From NCBI GenBank assembly GCA_036872755.1, contig JAVHNS010000004.1:2790001-2854000 (forward strand): a stretch of DNA of 64,000 bases. Direction: 5' to 3'. Source of the DNA: Orbilia blumenaviensis (lineage: Eukaryota; Ascomycota; Orbiliomycetes; Orbiliales; Orbiliaceae). This document shows, piece by piece, positions 36,814 to 48,144 of the stretch. The position numbers and the translations under genes were made by a program. Numbering within the stretch: the first letter of the stretch is position 1; each line of letters starts with the position of its first letter. A model generated the notes under the pieces. It was given only the letters and a program-made list of their open reading frames with translations. It ran no database searches and was not told where the DNA came from.

Positions 36814-39800
36814 ATGTTTCTCTACACGCCAGACAGAATTTTTCTCAGAACCGAGTACAAATATAATTCAGAAGAGCCACTACGCAGCCCCTCAAGGTTA
36901 TCCGATTCTGGCTCGGAGCTTGTTGATGGAGCCTCTGATTTAAACATAAGTCGGACTGGAAGTGCACCTGATTCTGCACATAAAACTCATCAACAATTTG
37001 AGAGCGCCGCCAATAAAGACCCTTGGGCTCCCAAATGCAGCACCTTCAAAGCAGAGTTGACGGAATTCTATCAAAGACCATCAAAAGAAAAGGGGAAGCA
37101 AAAAGCAGGAGGCAGTCCAGAGTTGAGCCACGGCCCTTTCGAGACTGGCTTTAATGGATTCGAAGATATCGAACACTCACAAAGTGAATACATAGATGGT
37201 CTAACTTCTTACTATAATGGTGGTGTTTTCACTTGCAGCGCTTCAGTCTCCACAAGCCCTAAATCAGAATTATATGATCTAATTGACTTCCTTGCTATTG
37301 CACAACATCGACGAATTGATATAATCCCTTTTCGTTGGGATAAAGAATCTGATATCGGCATGGGTGGGACTGCCCGGATATCCCAAAGCGTAACAGCCGA
37401 AACATCTTTGGGTCATAAGCTGTGCCTTGCGTTCAAGCGATTTCAGCGCGAAGGGTCTAGATACGAAGCCGACAGAAACAAAATATTTCAGGCATTAATT
37501 TCAGAGGTCTATATCCTTGGGCATCCAGTTGTGCAACAACATCCAAACATCAATAGTTTGAAAGGAATTGCTTGGGATAACGTATACGACGAAGTTTGGC
37601 CCGTCTTAGTTTTCAAGAAAACTGAGTATGGAGATCTGAAGCATTTTATGACAACTGATGAAGGGAAGGCCTTAGACTTCAGTACAAAAGCGAGACTGTG
37701 TTATGAAATTGGAAATGCAGTTAACCTAATGCACACTTGCTGTGAGCGCCATAACCCTCCTAAAGCCATACGGTAGTTTCCAGAGGGAGGCTTCGAAAGC
37801 TAATGCCATTTGATAGATGCAATACATGGGGACCTTAAACCGAATAACATTCTTATATTCAAAAACAACGATGATGAATTTTCCGCGAAGGTGACAGATT
37901 TTGGATACTCAACGATTTTTGCCCAAGAGCAAACAGATGTTCGAATTACCCTCCCACAATCTTGGCCGTGGACTGCACCAGAAATTGAAGAGAACCCAAC
38001 GGTTACCTTCGAACAGGCAAAGGCCGCCGATCTCTTTTCGTATGGACTTCTTTGCTACTGGCTCCTGTTCTACGATGAGCTCAGAGACAAAGCATCTTCC
38101 GAGCCAGACTACGATCCTCGACTTAAAGAGTTGCAATTGATTGATAAATTGAAAAAGAATGAAAATTTGTGCAAATTGGTGGAAGATGATTTGATAGAGT
38201 TCTTACCAACCATACGGAAGTCCCATATTCCTAGAGAGCTTTTTGAACTTGAGTTCTTATTCGTAAGTTGTTTTTCGCGAGACTCCTGCCAAAGGAGAAT
38301 GGAAATAAATACACTTCCTAGTGTATTTAACTTTACTGGGTATGTGCTTAGAACTCCGTCAGTCAGGGCTTTAGTTATAATGAGAGAGCTAACTCAATAG
38401 GATTTATGAATAGAAAAACATTACCGTTGATAGAAGAGTATGGGAAGTTTGCTCTGCTAAGGTCTGAGGCAAAGTTCAGCGTAAGTCTTCCAGCAGAACT
38501 GGATCCGTTTGAAGCTTGGTGCTAACATACAACAGCTGGTCGCCATGGTATTACAGTTTAGATTCTGCCCTACTGAGACTAAAAAGGCCATTTTCCACTG
38601 TATAGAGACCCGGACGAAATCCCTTGATAAGAAAATCAGAGAGCAAGCTGCATACGAATTAGCACTCTGCTACCAACAGGGTTTCGGTGTGCTCCGCGAC
38701 CAAGAGAAATGCAACATCTGGCTTGACAAGGCGGATCAACCTCCCGAAGCCCTTGAGTTTCTGATAGATATGCTAGAATCAGACCCTGGCACGTTTTACT
38801 CTTTCAACAATACGAAAATCACCTTTATAGACTCTAAACACCTGACTAAAGACCCCGGAACATCGGGTATGCAACCTGGTGGCTACTACGAACACGAGCT
38901 TTTCTCAGCAGCAACTTCCGCCTGGATACACAAAGAGCTCGAGATTGAAGTGCAAGAGATTCGTGTCTTACGCCATCCAGACCCATCCTCAGAAGCGGCG
39001 AAAATGGAACTCGAAGAGCATGTTAATTCTCTCAAAGTCGCCCTCGGATGCCAGGACGATAGCCCCACAGGAGTCTCGACGATGACAATACCCCTAAAAC
39101 CCGAATTCCATAGCTCGATGAGCAGGTTCAAGAGACTACCTCTGCTGTCAGGTCTCCAGGCAACGTCGCCCGATGACAATTTTGAACTACGGAAATACAA
39201 TGTTGTGAAAAAAGCTGCTGTTCTTGGGCCGGATCATCAACTAGTAATTCAGGATATGAAAGGTTTATTCCTTCACTGTCTCGAACGCAAGCATTACGGC
39301 AACGCCGAATTCTTCGCTCTTTTCACCGTGTACATGGAAAGAGGGGTCTATGGGATGGAAAATCCAGTAACCCTTAACACCATTGAGAAACTTTATGGAG
39401 TTTATATCGAGTTGAAGCAATGGAACACGGCCGAAACACTTCTCGTTCAAATCGTTAACGCCCGCATCAAGGTTCTCGGAATCAAACATAAGGATACGAT
39501 AAGAACTTTCCGATACATGGAAGACCTCATTGATGGTTATATCAATACCAATCAAAGGGAAAGGGCTATTAAAGTCCTCGAAAAATTGGTAGACATGAAA
39601 CAACAGGCATACGGCGTTGAGGATCTGAAAACTCTAAGTACAACAGAATACCTTGCAGTCGAATACATTATCGACGGCAGCGTAGAACGCCTGGAGCTGG
39701 CAGAGGGGCTTCTCTTTCGTCTAATACAGGGAACTACGAAAGTATTCGGAAAATCAAGTATCGCTGTTACCGATAGTCAGCAAATACTAGCTGGTGTCAA

Positions 39801-41145
39801 CGTTTTGCTCATGGAGAAGGTGCCAGATGGTCGCAATCGGAATCCTACGATCAGACAACTCCAAATGATAGTCGATAGGGCCATGGCAAAGGAAGATCAA
39901 TCCCACAAACCATCAGCGGATCCGGGGGATAATAGTGAAATCGGCGATCATCGCGACTCCTCAGACCCTAGGTGGGGCTCGGAAGGCAGTTCTAGAAGTA
40001 AATACCTTGTAACTCCCATGAGAGAGTTGGTCTGGGAACGATTGAATGCCACAATGGTCATGACGCCGTTCGACGAGTCAATCAAAGCTCATGAACGGAA
40101 AGTTGACGAAGCAGAAGACCTTTCAGCCTTAAGAATTACAGCAATAACAAGTCTTTCGATATTACATGTTGCACGTTGTCTATTCACTGAGCAAGTAGAT
40201 GATGCGGACATCGCGCTATCATGGCGGCAGCTGGAATTATCGATGATGCCGGAAGACACGCCTGAAAGGCGGTTATTGCTGCACAAAATTGCGTCGTGCT
40301 ATGGGTTACGATATTCCCTGACCAAATCACCAACGGATCTAGATAAACTTATTTCTATCACCGAAGAGGCTATTTCAGCTGCGACTGGTGAGGATGAAAT
40401 TTCAGAATGGCTAAGCGGCCTTGCAGATGCCTTGAGAGAACGACATAAAATTTCCGGCAACATTGATGACTTAACAGCTGCGGTGGTATGGTACGAGCAA
40501 GCCACCGCTATCGCTCCGTCAGAAGCTCAGATAAACAGCGGCGAAGTTGCCGCCGCCAAAGCATCGCGGGGCTTGTTGACATACCAAACTGCCACTCTAT
40601 ACGAGGAACTATTCGAATCATCTGGATATAAGGATATTGATGCGCTAAACAGTGCGATATCCGCTTATGAGATCTCAAAGCAGACGGACTGCGGGGAATA
40701 TTTGGATTACCGCAAAAGAAGGATGCAGGATGCTGATATACAAATACAGCTTGGGAGTACCATCGCCAAGCTTTACCGGCATCGGTACGACCTCCTTGGA
40801 AATATAGAAGATATCGACAACGCTATCCGGATCGTGAATGAGTCGGCATGGATTGCACGGGAAAGAGAACCTGAATTAACACCAGAATATAGGATATACT
40901 CTAATCAACCATATCTGCTCTTAATAGGGGATCTTGCGGAATATCATCTCTGGCGTTACAAAGATTCGGAATCTTTGAGGGATCTTGAGACGGCCACAGA
41001 GTATATAGAGCGAGCTGCAAAATCAGTCTTTCTAGATAGTGCCGCCCGTCCTTGGATTGATAGCATACAGAGCGAAATAAGGATCGCTAACTACAGAGTG
41101 AGCAGGGGGAAACCTGGGTGGAAGGTTGTCCACTCTAACCTCTAA
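36814..41145 (+). CDS. Protein kinase with Sel1 and TPR repeats (1375 residues)
   Basis: Exons 36814-37741, 37817-38339, 38414-38480 and 38536-41145. Introns of 75, 74 and 55 nt show GTGAGC, GTATGT and GTAAGT donors and GCTAAT or GCTAAC branch sites, and they remove all in-frame stops. Residues ~175-480 are a kinase: G-rich loop IGMGGTARI (181-189), Lys208 in LAFKRF, a Glu in SEVYILGHP, IHGDLKPNN with Asp315, and TDFGYST (DFG 337-339), so all catalytic residues are present. Residues ~538-572 (REQAAYELALCYQQGFG) form a Sel1 repeat. Residues ~747-927 are kinesin-light-chain-type TPRs. Residues ~1082-1337 are repeats of the type LxxRYxxTxxxxDLDKLI that elsewhere precede CHAT protease domains; no CHAT, NB-ARC or ankyrin part is present. 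The kinase family resembles fungal kinase-ankyrin/NLR-like proteins. Role inferred as signalling; target unknown. The stop runs into an A21 tract. Confidence 0.85.
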
Positions 41146-41164
41146 AAAAAAAAAAAAAAAAAAA
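41144..41164 (+). repeat. Poly(A) tract, 21 A, overlapping the stop codon of the kinase-TPR gene
   Basis: The tract begins with the two A of the TAA stop at 41143-41145. The gene upstream has three introns, so this is not a simple retrocopy tail. Confidence 0.95.
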
Positions 41165-42200
41165 CAATTGTGGCCACTCGCCTGGCTTCCTGTAGAAGTA
41201 TTGACGTTGCTGAAGGCTACCTGCTCGGGATATGACAATGGGACCAATGTTCTGAGAGCACCCTATAATTACAGAGGGTTAGTACTTTTGTCATTCTATT
41301 TTCGGTTGCATCCATCGTAAGGAAGTATCTGTACTGTGTCCGCAGATTAATTCAGTACTGGGTGGCCTTGTAGGCTGGCCTCCACAAAGATGCTGGAGCA
41401 GTTTGGATTTGCGTTAACAATCCATGTTGTGCCGCGTACATGTATAACGATGCAATGTTAATATTGCTTAACTAGGCAATGTCTTCGAAATGTAGCATCA
41501 TATTGTCATGTCAGGATATAAAAACCTAAGTTAACTACCAAATTATGTAACGAGCGAGTATATAACGCCTTCTGCAGCTATCTTTAGGAATCTACCATCG
41601 TCTACAATGGTTACACTGTATGCACATACTCAAAGAACCTCCTATAGGCCTAGCCCCTAGCTACCGTACCTGATTGGCTTGTTAAAGATTCGATCAGGCG
41701 AAAGCCTACCAGTTCGACTAATAGACACAGTGTTATTTTTTTAAAAATCAAAAAGTCAAGAGGCCTTGACGCCTGTTATAATGGATAGGATACACGGTTG
41801 GATAGGCCGTGGGTTTATATGCTTATAAATGAGTAGTTATGTGAGGAGGACAACGTGGCTGGGTAATATTCTCCTTCAAAAGTAAAATTAGGAGACAAAG
41901 GGGTATTAAACTGCCGATTCCATGTTGCATCTGGGGGCTTGACCTTATCATAGGCTACTGACATAGCTGCAGAGAGGCATCTTGAGGCTGGTACCTTGTG
42001 TCCTCATGTGTAACATGTCTACTGGCAACACAAAGGTTATAAAAATGCAACAGTGTACCAATAGGCCCAGATTTAAACTTTGCTTTGTGCTCATATCACA
42101 TGTGGTTATTGATGCTACGGATACTTGAAATGCTATTGCGATAGAGAATGCTCGAAAGTTATGTAGTGCTGAGACAGGTGAGTCTATGAGAAGGTATTAA
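41165..42200. other. AT-rich spacer; nothing supported
   Basis: No open frame of note. The right end carries the 3' flank of the hydrolase-like gene that ends at 42201. Confidence 0.5.
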
Positions 42201-43886
42201 TTATAACCCACTCCTGTCCTTCTCTACAATCTCTTCCACCCATCTTGCTGTCTTCTCAGCCATCAACTCAGAAAAGTTAGTTGCTACACCGGGTTAGCAA
42301 ACCATATCATTAGCCCAAAGTTATAGAAAGGATTACTTACAAACACAAAAGCTATGTCTTACACCTTCTTCACAAACCATCATCTTCGGCTTCCACCTAC
42401 CCTGCACGACCCCAGACCCGTCTTTATCCGTCCACCTGACACCTCCTCTGCCCCTTCGCTCGATCAGCCGTTCCCTTTCACCATCGGATACCCAATGATC
42501 CTTTTCCCCAAAATAGAAAATCAGTTCCGTATTGTTGTTACCCGTTTCTTCGCCCCAAACACTTGAGGCCCATTCATCATCTTTAATATGCAACAATTCA
42601 TCCCGACCAAGGTATAACGCCTGCTTGACGCCTAGGGGGCTTTTTAGGAACGATAAAGTCACATCTCTTGCACTTTGCTCATGTGCTGGCATTAATACCT
42701 TCATCAGAAAGTTTAATACGAATGCGGGTATCAACACAACCAGCACCCTTGCTAGAATCACCAAAAATGGTAAGACACCTGGGATATTTATAAATGGGGT
42801 GACCGTTCTCCCCGAGCTTGACTTTGCCAGGTGTGTTAGTGCGGGGAAGAGGCCTATTCCTCCTATTACCCTTGACCTAAAAGGTGGGTTGTGGAGTGAG
42901 AGGTCGTGAAGAAGCGAGAGAAGAAGATAGGCTCCCAGACTATGGCCAGTTATTATAATTTTTAGGGCTGGATGGGTAGTAAGTAGGTGGTTTATAATTT
43001 CTACTTGTCGAGATATCTGTTCCTGGAGTGATACGAAGGAGGGTTGAGTATTTGGATCCCGAGAAGTATTGAATCCACCCAGAGATGCTCCGAAGATAGT
43101 GAACTCGCAGCCTGGAATATCGGAAAGAAGATAGGAGAGATCGGTGAGGTAGTTTCTGTAGTAGGAGATAAGGCCAGGGTTTCCAGGAATATGAAAAATT
43201 GCGTAAGGTGTTATCGGGAGGGAGTGGAGTTGAGAGATCGGAGAGGGTTGTGGTGGGATAAGAAGAGTATCCGTAGGGCGTAGAGATGGCGGGATAAATG
43301 AGTCGACATTCTGAAATGGATGGCACATTAATATAAGGGCTACGTAATTGAGTAGATATACATATAAATTATGTTTACTATACAGAATTATACTAACCAA
43401 TGGCTCAGAAAATGAGTGTGCTATCGAAGGGATAGAAAATTCCTGTTTGATATTCAATTCTTTCGACTCGAGGGGGTCTGCCAGATGGTTGAGCACAGGG
43501 GCAATGTTGACCGCGTTGTTGGTATTAATTACAACAACCTCTCCGTTCTCATCATTCTTGCGACGACTGACACGTTTTCTCGGCGTTACAGGAGCATTGG
43601 TCGTTACTGTCTCTGCTGCTGTACTTCCGGTCACAGGCTTCTGAGGAGCACGTTTCTTTACAGGCGAAGGAGCGTCGGGTGCGACGTCGGGCGCAATGGC
43701 GACAGCGACACTGACACTCACGAGAGGAACATCGGCATCAATGGAAGACTGGGACTCGCGCAGTTTCGCCTCCTTTGCTTCGGCGCGCTTCCGGGCAGCA
43801 TAGAGTCGCTGTCGTTCACGGGCGGCGGCTTTGCGCTCCTCATCGTTGGCATACTTGGAGCGTTTGGAAGGTGTTTGGGAGCTCAT
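42201..43886 (-). CDS. LDAH-like lipid-droplet hydrolase with a basic N-terminal extension
   Basis: Exons 43886-43398, 43310-42341 and 42283-42201 encode 513 residues. From residue ~164 on it is an LDAH/DUF2305 alpha/beta hydrolase: FHIPGNPGLISYYRNYLTDL, the nucleophile elbow ITGHSLGAYLLL, IGGIGLFPALTHLAKS, a hydrophobic hairpin GVLPFLVILARVLVVLIPAFV as used for lipid-droplet binding, FGEKDHWVSD (acid) and RHSFCVSTNF (histidine). It probably acts on esters at lipid droplets or the ER. The first ~163 residues are unlike known LDAH proteins: a basic YANDEERKAAARERQRLYAA helix followed by Ala/Val/Pro-rich linkers with PVKKRAP and PRKRVSRRKN nuclear-signal-like clusters. Intron 1 (87 nt, GTTAGT...TTTCAG) has no stop and is a multiple of three, so retention keeps the frame. 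Two genes with a missed boundary is the alternative; an internal ATG in the intron (MCHPFQ) could serve as the hydrolase start. Confidence 0.8.
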
Positions 43887-45060
43887 TGGTAGTGGAGTAA
43901 TGAGGTTGGGATATTCCTGGGGGTATATTACTGCTCGAGGATGCTGGGGAGGTTAGGTAACGGTTACGGCCTGAGCCGGACAACGCATATATCGCCTGGG
44001 CGTGTGCTTTTCTACTGATGTGCTGGAAAATGCAGTGTAGGGCACACTACCATGAGCTCTGTGACTTCTCTAACTCTGAAGTCCGGTAATTTATGTAATG
44101 CATACATGCAGGGCGAAGGTTAACGACCAGGTAGTATGTACGTACCAAGTGCTGGTCATTACTGGGTAGGGATTCACAGTTTTGATTTTACAAGGACGTG
44201 GTCGATGGCCGTCAGATGCTCAGCAAAGGCGAGGCGAAGGGAGCACCTCGATTTCGACTCTGGTCTCCCGACTCTGACAACACATTCCAACTTTCGGATG
44301 CTGTCAAACGCAACAACACAACATCCGTGCCAACAACGCGGGGTGTGCCGTCTGTCCGTCTACAGAGGATTGTTCTGGACGGAATCAATCAAGGAACATC
44401 GGAATGCTCGCTAGTCTATTCCCGCCCCCCGCAAGAAACAACTACTGGAATTGTTGGAATTTCTGGCATCAGACTCCATGGACTGGACAGAGAATGAAGG
44501 GATATGCTGAAACCGCGATGCATGGAAATCCCGACACAGGAACACGGGTGAGCCGATTCCAGGCAGTTTGAGGCTTCTCTGACATAGTATGAACTCACAT
44601 ATCCTGTGCGCACGCATACTGCAGCACTGTTGTTTTACCTTACGACTAAACTGCACTGCTGATGGGTACTTAGCAAGCAAGTATAACGGTGCGGATGGTG
44701 CCTTACATCTTGCATCCTCACCGCTCTTAACCCGCCAATACATGCCTGCGCGTGCAAACACCAAGAAGATGCCGGCGACACAAGCTCAAGTGACCCCGGA
44801 CGGCAACCCTGGATTTTGACTGGGTCGTCCAGAAGCTACCCCTGTGGCTTCCCACCAGTCAGAGGCCGAATAGGGGTATCCCCCAGCCGCCGGTCTTGGA
44901 TTGGGTCTTATTGACTCTCAGCCCAACCACCACAAAATCCGAGTCTGAAAACGCCAGCCCGCCCAATTTACGTGCTTCCTCTCATGCGATGAGCTGCCTT
45001 GCAAATTAATTAATTTCGTCGAAACAGCACCAGAAATAGGGCGGCGGGGTATGATGGAGA
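43887..45060. other. Spacer with no supported gene
   Basis: Frames of 60-117 codons occur on both strands at 44136-44819 without recognisable motifs or splice joins. Sequence is near-balanced in composition around 44200-45000. Confidence 0.4.
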
Positions 45061-46698
45061 ATTAAACCGCTCCCCTCATTCTTGTTCCTGTTCCCTATTC
45101 ATCGTTCTCTTTTTTCTCTTCATTCTTTTCCCTACTAGCTTAATTATTATATACTTGTGAGGATCCTCATATCTCACCAGAAAAAAAAAAGCTTCCAGAT
45201 CTTTTTGCACCTCGGTTGATGTGATGGGAACTTGCATTTTTACATCACACCGCATGCATGATATCTACACCACGATAACCTAACCACTTGACAGCATCTC
45301 ATCCTGAAAAATCACCTTTACCTGACTCCACTCCACCCGGGCCGGTAACCCCCTACAGATAGACAAAGAAAAGAAGAGACACAAGACGCTGTCGTATACT
45401 ACCCAGCCTAACCCGCCTTCGCTTGCAACCATCCGAAATCGTAGGAAACTACTGCAAGCTAAAGCCCTCAACCAATTTCCCCGGTCCGTCGCCCAATTTT
45501 AGTACTTGGAAAGAAAAAAGCACACCAGTCAGAGGCGGACAGCGCACGGAAAAGTTCGATATAGACGCGATCAGTACCCGCTGGACCAGTCAGCTTTTGG
45601 CTTCTATCACAATCCGCAAACGACGACAGGACAGCAGATCGTGGTTAAGAAGCGTAGACACGTCGGTCAAGATTACTAGGCTATATAGAATCTAATCGGT
45701 TCGATTGAAAGCACACGGACCAACTCTTTTTTCTTTCTTTCTTGTATTTCCTTATATTATTAATAGCGTTCCGCTGTCAAAGATTTCTCATCTTCCAATC
45801 GAAAAAATCGACCTGGGCTGCTTTTATCTTGTTAGGGGATCGAGACCGCAAACAAACTTCAAAACCGGTCGGCTGGGCTTGTTTATACTCTGAGGATCGA
45901 CAGGGCAGACCTCAACGCAACGGCCAACGCTATTTGACTTGGGTAATCATACAAACTCTCAGCCAACGATCTCTACCAGAGGCGTCAACAGTCGGATTGC
46001 CTATTCAGGTAATTCTCATCCCCAAAGGCTGTCTTCGACTACGGAAGAAGGGGAGGTGGATACCAAGAAGGGGTTTGTTTCTTGCTTGGAACGACTATTC
46101 CCGCTGTCAATCGGCATCGACAGGGTCAAATCTCCTCCAGCGGGGTCTAATATCTTATTCGGGCTATAATCTCGGATCTGCACAGCATATATTGACGACA
46201 TCTCAGGGGTGCAGTTATATTTGTATCTCTCTCTGTCTTACTCCTCATATTCGACTAATTGTCGCCTAAAACTCGCCTCAAAGCTTCCTCGGCTGCTTTT
46301 TTCTACTGTTCAACTTGTGCATTTTCAACATCCTGCAAACGGATTCACACCCGCATTGCACATCTGTCTAGCAGAAGTCCTATCGACTATTCGACATCAA
46401 GACGACAAAACCGGCTCTACCTTTTGCTCGGCTAATTGAATTCTCCTCTGGCGAGGGCAGACGAGCTACTCAATCCGTCATTCTCTCACGATAACTATCC
46501 TGAAGGTTTCTGGAGTTGTAAACATATACTGTACTCTCCTCGACGGATTTGGCATTTGAGTTTACAGAAACCTAAATTTGGGCCTGTTCCTACAACCTTC
46601 GCCCGAAGTACCTGTTACTCAGGGCCCTTTACTTTGCCTTTTCTAACTTTATTTGCGACGAAGTAAAGTTTCCCATAAGCCGGGAAACCTAAAGCACA
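45061..46698 (+). promoter_or_regulatory. Possible promoter and very long 5' leader of the coiled-coil gene
   Basis: CT-rich tracts at ~45100-45140 and a TATATA-like patch near 45147 precede about 1.5 kb of balanced, non-AT-rich sequence running to the ATG at 46699. Many short frames (for example 45423-45695, 45742-46269, 46436-46666) could be upstream ORFs, none with a known motif. I infer a long, possibly spliced leader, as often seen for regulated fungal genes; transcript evidence is needed to separate this from an unrecognised gene. Confidence 0.3.
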
Positions 46699-48144
46699 AT
46701 GGCTAGCACGACTTCGAGACCGCGGTCAAGAACCTTCACTACTCCTGACCCTACCAAGCGTAGAAGTCTACCAGCCGAATATGACGGCTATGTCTCCCAA
46801 GAAAGTGGCAATGATGGCACCACTGAACCAGCGGCAGCATATATATCCACTAGGCTGTCCCCCCCAGACTCACCTCTCCCAGACCATCACTACGACAATT
46901 ACAAGGAGCAAAGACTCTACAACTTCGTGATGTCTACTTCCACATCTCTCTCACCGGCCTCTGCTCGGCCAGCTAACCACTCCCGAGGTAACTCTATCTC
47001 CTCCGAGAACGGGAATTTCTTTACAAATCTTTTCACAACTACTTCTGCTTCTTCCCCCGCATCTCCTCAGTCGGGGGTTGCCCCTTCACATTCCAGGACC
47101 AACTCTTTGAGTGCACCTCAGGGAGCCACAAGCGCAGGCCGCAAGATCTCACATTTCTTTGGCCTAGGTGTAGTGAATGACACAGCCTCCAATTCTGGGC
47201 TAGCATTTAGCTCTGCACCATCATCCCATCGGTCGGTGTCAAATAGCACAACCCTTTCAAATCTTGTGTTACCCGAGCGGACAGGGGCCAGAGGCGCACA
47301 AACTCTGAACGAGAACCTCATGATTCGTGATGAGTTCGCTGGTACGGACTTTGCGGAGCTCTTGAACGCCGGAGTTCCCAAAAGCCCTTTGAACTGCACA
47401 CCACAGGGCTTTAACGCCCTTCACAGCCAAAGCATGGAGCTAATCGAAAGACTCTACGCCGGTTATTTGGAGCGGACAAGAGCATTGGCTGATGCCCTTG
47501 CTGAGATTGACGCCCTACGGGATGACCTCGAGCAAAAGGATCAGAAGATCGAAAGCTTGAAGTTCAGTTGCGAGCAGCTCGCTAACGTGCAAGAAGCCCT
47601 CTCAAAGGCCTCAGAAGAAGCCGAAAAGACGGCGACAAAGGCCAATGCTGAGGTTAAGAAACTGCGAGCGGAGAACGAGAGATTGGAATGGGAAGCAAAG
47701 TCCATTCGAGAAATTGAAATGGATGATGCATCCTCTATTTCTTCGTCGGCTCCAAAGTACGGGCTTGGGCTTAGGCCGAAGGATGTGCCTCAGGGATTGG
47801 TCCGGTCGAGAACTAAGAGCTCCAACTCGGATTCAGGATTCGAGTCCGAGTCAGATAGCGGTTCGGTGTTCTCCAATGATAGCAAAATGGCGGTCAGCGG
47901 AATTAGCTCTCCTGGGCCTACTTTCACTGCCGACGACGAAGTGGAAACCCCCAGCACAGGATCTGGACCCTTGGCACAATTAAGAAATGTACTGAGGAGG
48001 ACAGCGACGGTGGTAGATGCAGGGAAGTGTGATTGCAACGGAACGATTGGACGACTGAGGAGCGAAAATAACCAGCTAGTCGTAAGGGTCAAAGAGCTGG
48101 AAGGGTGTTTGGATAGCTGTTTGGATTTGGTCGGCAGCATATAG
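46699..48144 (+). CDS. Coiled-coil protein of unknown function
   Basis: One exon, 481 residues. The N-terminal half is Ser/Thr/Pro-rich with several R-x-x-S and S-P sites (RSRTFTTPDPTKRRSLPAEY, HSRTNSL), as in phosphorylated disordered regions. Residues ~105-150 include NFFTNLF and RKISHFFGLG. A coiled coil spans ~248-345 (SMELIERLYAGYLERTRAL, ALAEIDALRDDLEQKDQKI, EVKKLRAENERLEWEA). Further S-rich acidic sequence follows (SDSGFESESDSGSVFSND), then LAQLRNVLRRT, a CDCNG pair of cysteines, and a second short coiled coil at the C-terminus. I know no family name; it resembles conserved hypothetical coiled-coil proteins of filamentous ascomycetes. ATG 46699 has context caatATGGCT-like with G at +4. 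Confidence 0.75.
   Translation: MASTTSRPRSRTFTTPDPTKRRSLPAEYDGYVSQESGNDGTTEPAAAYISTRLSPPDSPLPDHHYDNYKEQRLYNFVMSTSTSLSPASARPANHSRGNSISSENGNFFTNLFTTTSASSPASPQSGVAPSHSRTNSLSAPQGATSAGRKISHFFGLGVVNDTASNSGLAFSSAPSSHRSVSNSTTLSNLVLPERTGARGAQTLNENLMIRDEFAGTDFAELLNAGVPKSPLNCTPQGFNALHSQSMELIERLYAGYLERTRALADALAEIDALRDDLEQKDQKIESLKFSCEQLANVQEALSKASEEAEKTATKANAEVKKLRAENERLEWEAKSIREIEMDDASSISSSAPKYGLGLRPKDVPQGLVRSRTKSSNSDSGFESESDSGSVFSNDSKMAVSGISSPGPTFTADDEVETPSTGSGPLAQLRNVLRRTATVVDAGKCDCNGTIGRLRSENNQLVVRVKELEGCLDSCLDLVGSI

Noticed and set aside
37742..38535. Kinase gene as a pseudogene because of in-frame stops
   Set aside because: All stops fall inside three canonical introns, and the spliced frame restores YAIHGDLKPNN and the rest without loss.
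44136..44819. Overlapping frames of 65-117 codons on both strands
   Set aside because: No motif, no splice joins, mutually overlapping.
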